A DNA stretch of 21,254 nucleotides from a virus: positions 1 to 21,254 of the IMG/VR virus record IMGVR_UViG_3300023180_000479; one strand, given 5' to 3'. Below, one piece after another: positions 21,104-21,254 of the stretch. Numbering within the stretch: position 1 is the stretch's first letter; each line of letters begins with the position of its first letter. The notes below the pieces were generated by a model. The model saw only the letters and a program-made list of their open reading frames with translations, had not been told where the DNA came from and did no database searches. A program made the translations under genes and the position numbers.

Positions 21104-21254
21104 TTAGAAACTTAAACTAATATGTATTTCATCAACAGTCCCGGATGTTGCTGATGTTTCTACCCATATATAATTACCAGATGCCACCGAAGCATTGGAA
21201 ATTGTTGCGGTAGCACCTGTGCTTGTATTTGTTACAGTGGCAGTTGCAATTGTT
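21104..21254 (-). CDS. C-terminal end of a phage structural protein (starts outside the window)
   Basis: An open frame enters from the right edge and ends at TAA 21106-21104, giving the last 49 residues. The visible part is Thr/Ala-rich and ends SGNYIWVETSATSGTVDEIH followed by ISLSF. A tail of the form GxYIWxETSATSGTV is one I associate with marine T4-like structural or fibre proteins. The next gene starts only eight bases after this stop, with a ribosome site across the stop. The product cannot be named from this fragment. Confidence 0.7.
   Translation of the reverse strand, partial: TIATATVTNTSTGATATISNASVASGNYIWVETSATSGTVDEIHISLSF

Overview
The window looks like the distal-tail / receptor-binding region of a T4-like marine myophage genome (cyanophage or pelagiphage type; the host cannot be read from this sequence). 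The grounds are: genes packed with gaps of 0-30 bases, frequent start/stop overlaps, Shine-Dalgarno sites, an exact T4-type late promoter box (TATAAATA), collagen-like tail fibres with GYTGSQ repeats, an S74 intramolecular chaperone at the end of the largest fibre, a polyglycine adhesin ending in GAVRIIWGTGR, and 2-oxoglutarate/Fe(II) oxygenase genes of the kind common in marine T4-like phages. No tRNA, rRNA, insertion sequence, CRISPR array or integrase was seen.

Layout. All genes but one are on the minus strand, so they read from high to low coordinates. Block A (21254 to 7834) carries, in transcription order: a truncated structural gene, a 258-aa unknown, a 318-aa fibre with two C1q/TNF-like domains, a 122-aa unknown, a 1397-aa beta-propeller-type protein, a 1341-aa collagen-like fibre with four repeated globular domains and a C-terminal S74 chaperone, a 139-aa mini collagen-like fibre, 120-aa and 235-aa structural proteins, a 322-aa polyglycine adhesin-like protein and a 131-aa probable tail assembly chaperone. 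Block B (4371 to 1) carries two or three small unknowns, a 571-aa collagen-like protein with proline in the Y position of its Gly-X-Y triplets, and two to three consecutive 2OG-Fe(II) oxygenase genes. Between the blocks one plus-strand gene (4484-7837) encodes an 1117-aa enzyme with four apparent modules: GT4 glycosyltransferase, GT2 glycosyltransferase, FkbM-type methyltransferase and a second GT-A-like domain.

How the genes may work together (inference). The minus-strand genes build fibres and adhesins. The hydroxylases sit immediately downstream of, and apparently in one transcript with, a Pro-rich collagen-like protein whose prolines lie where collagen prolyl 4-hydroxylases act. The multi-domain glycosyltransferase/methyltransferase lies next to them. 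The most interesting hypothesis is a phage-encoded collagen-modification cassette (hydroxylation plus glycosylation and O-methylation of tail fibres), comparable in logic to the mimivirus collagen lysyl hydroxylase-glucosyltransferase L230 but built from different parts.

Regulation. The 112-base divergent gap (4372-4483) holds a sigma70-like promoter for the glycosyltransferase and, overlapping it on the other strand, an exact T4-late box for block B. This suggests early expression of the enzyme and late expression of the fibres and hydroxylases. No stretch over 300 bases lacks a gene.
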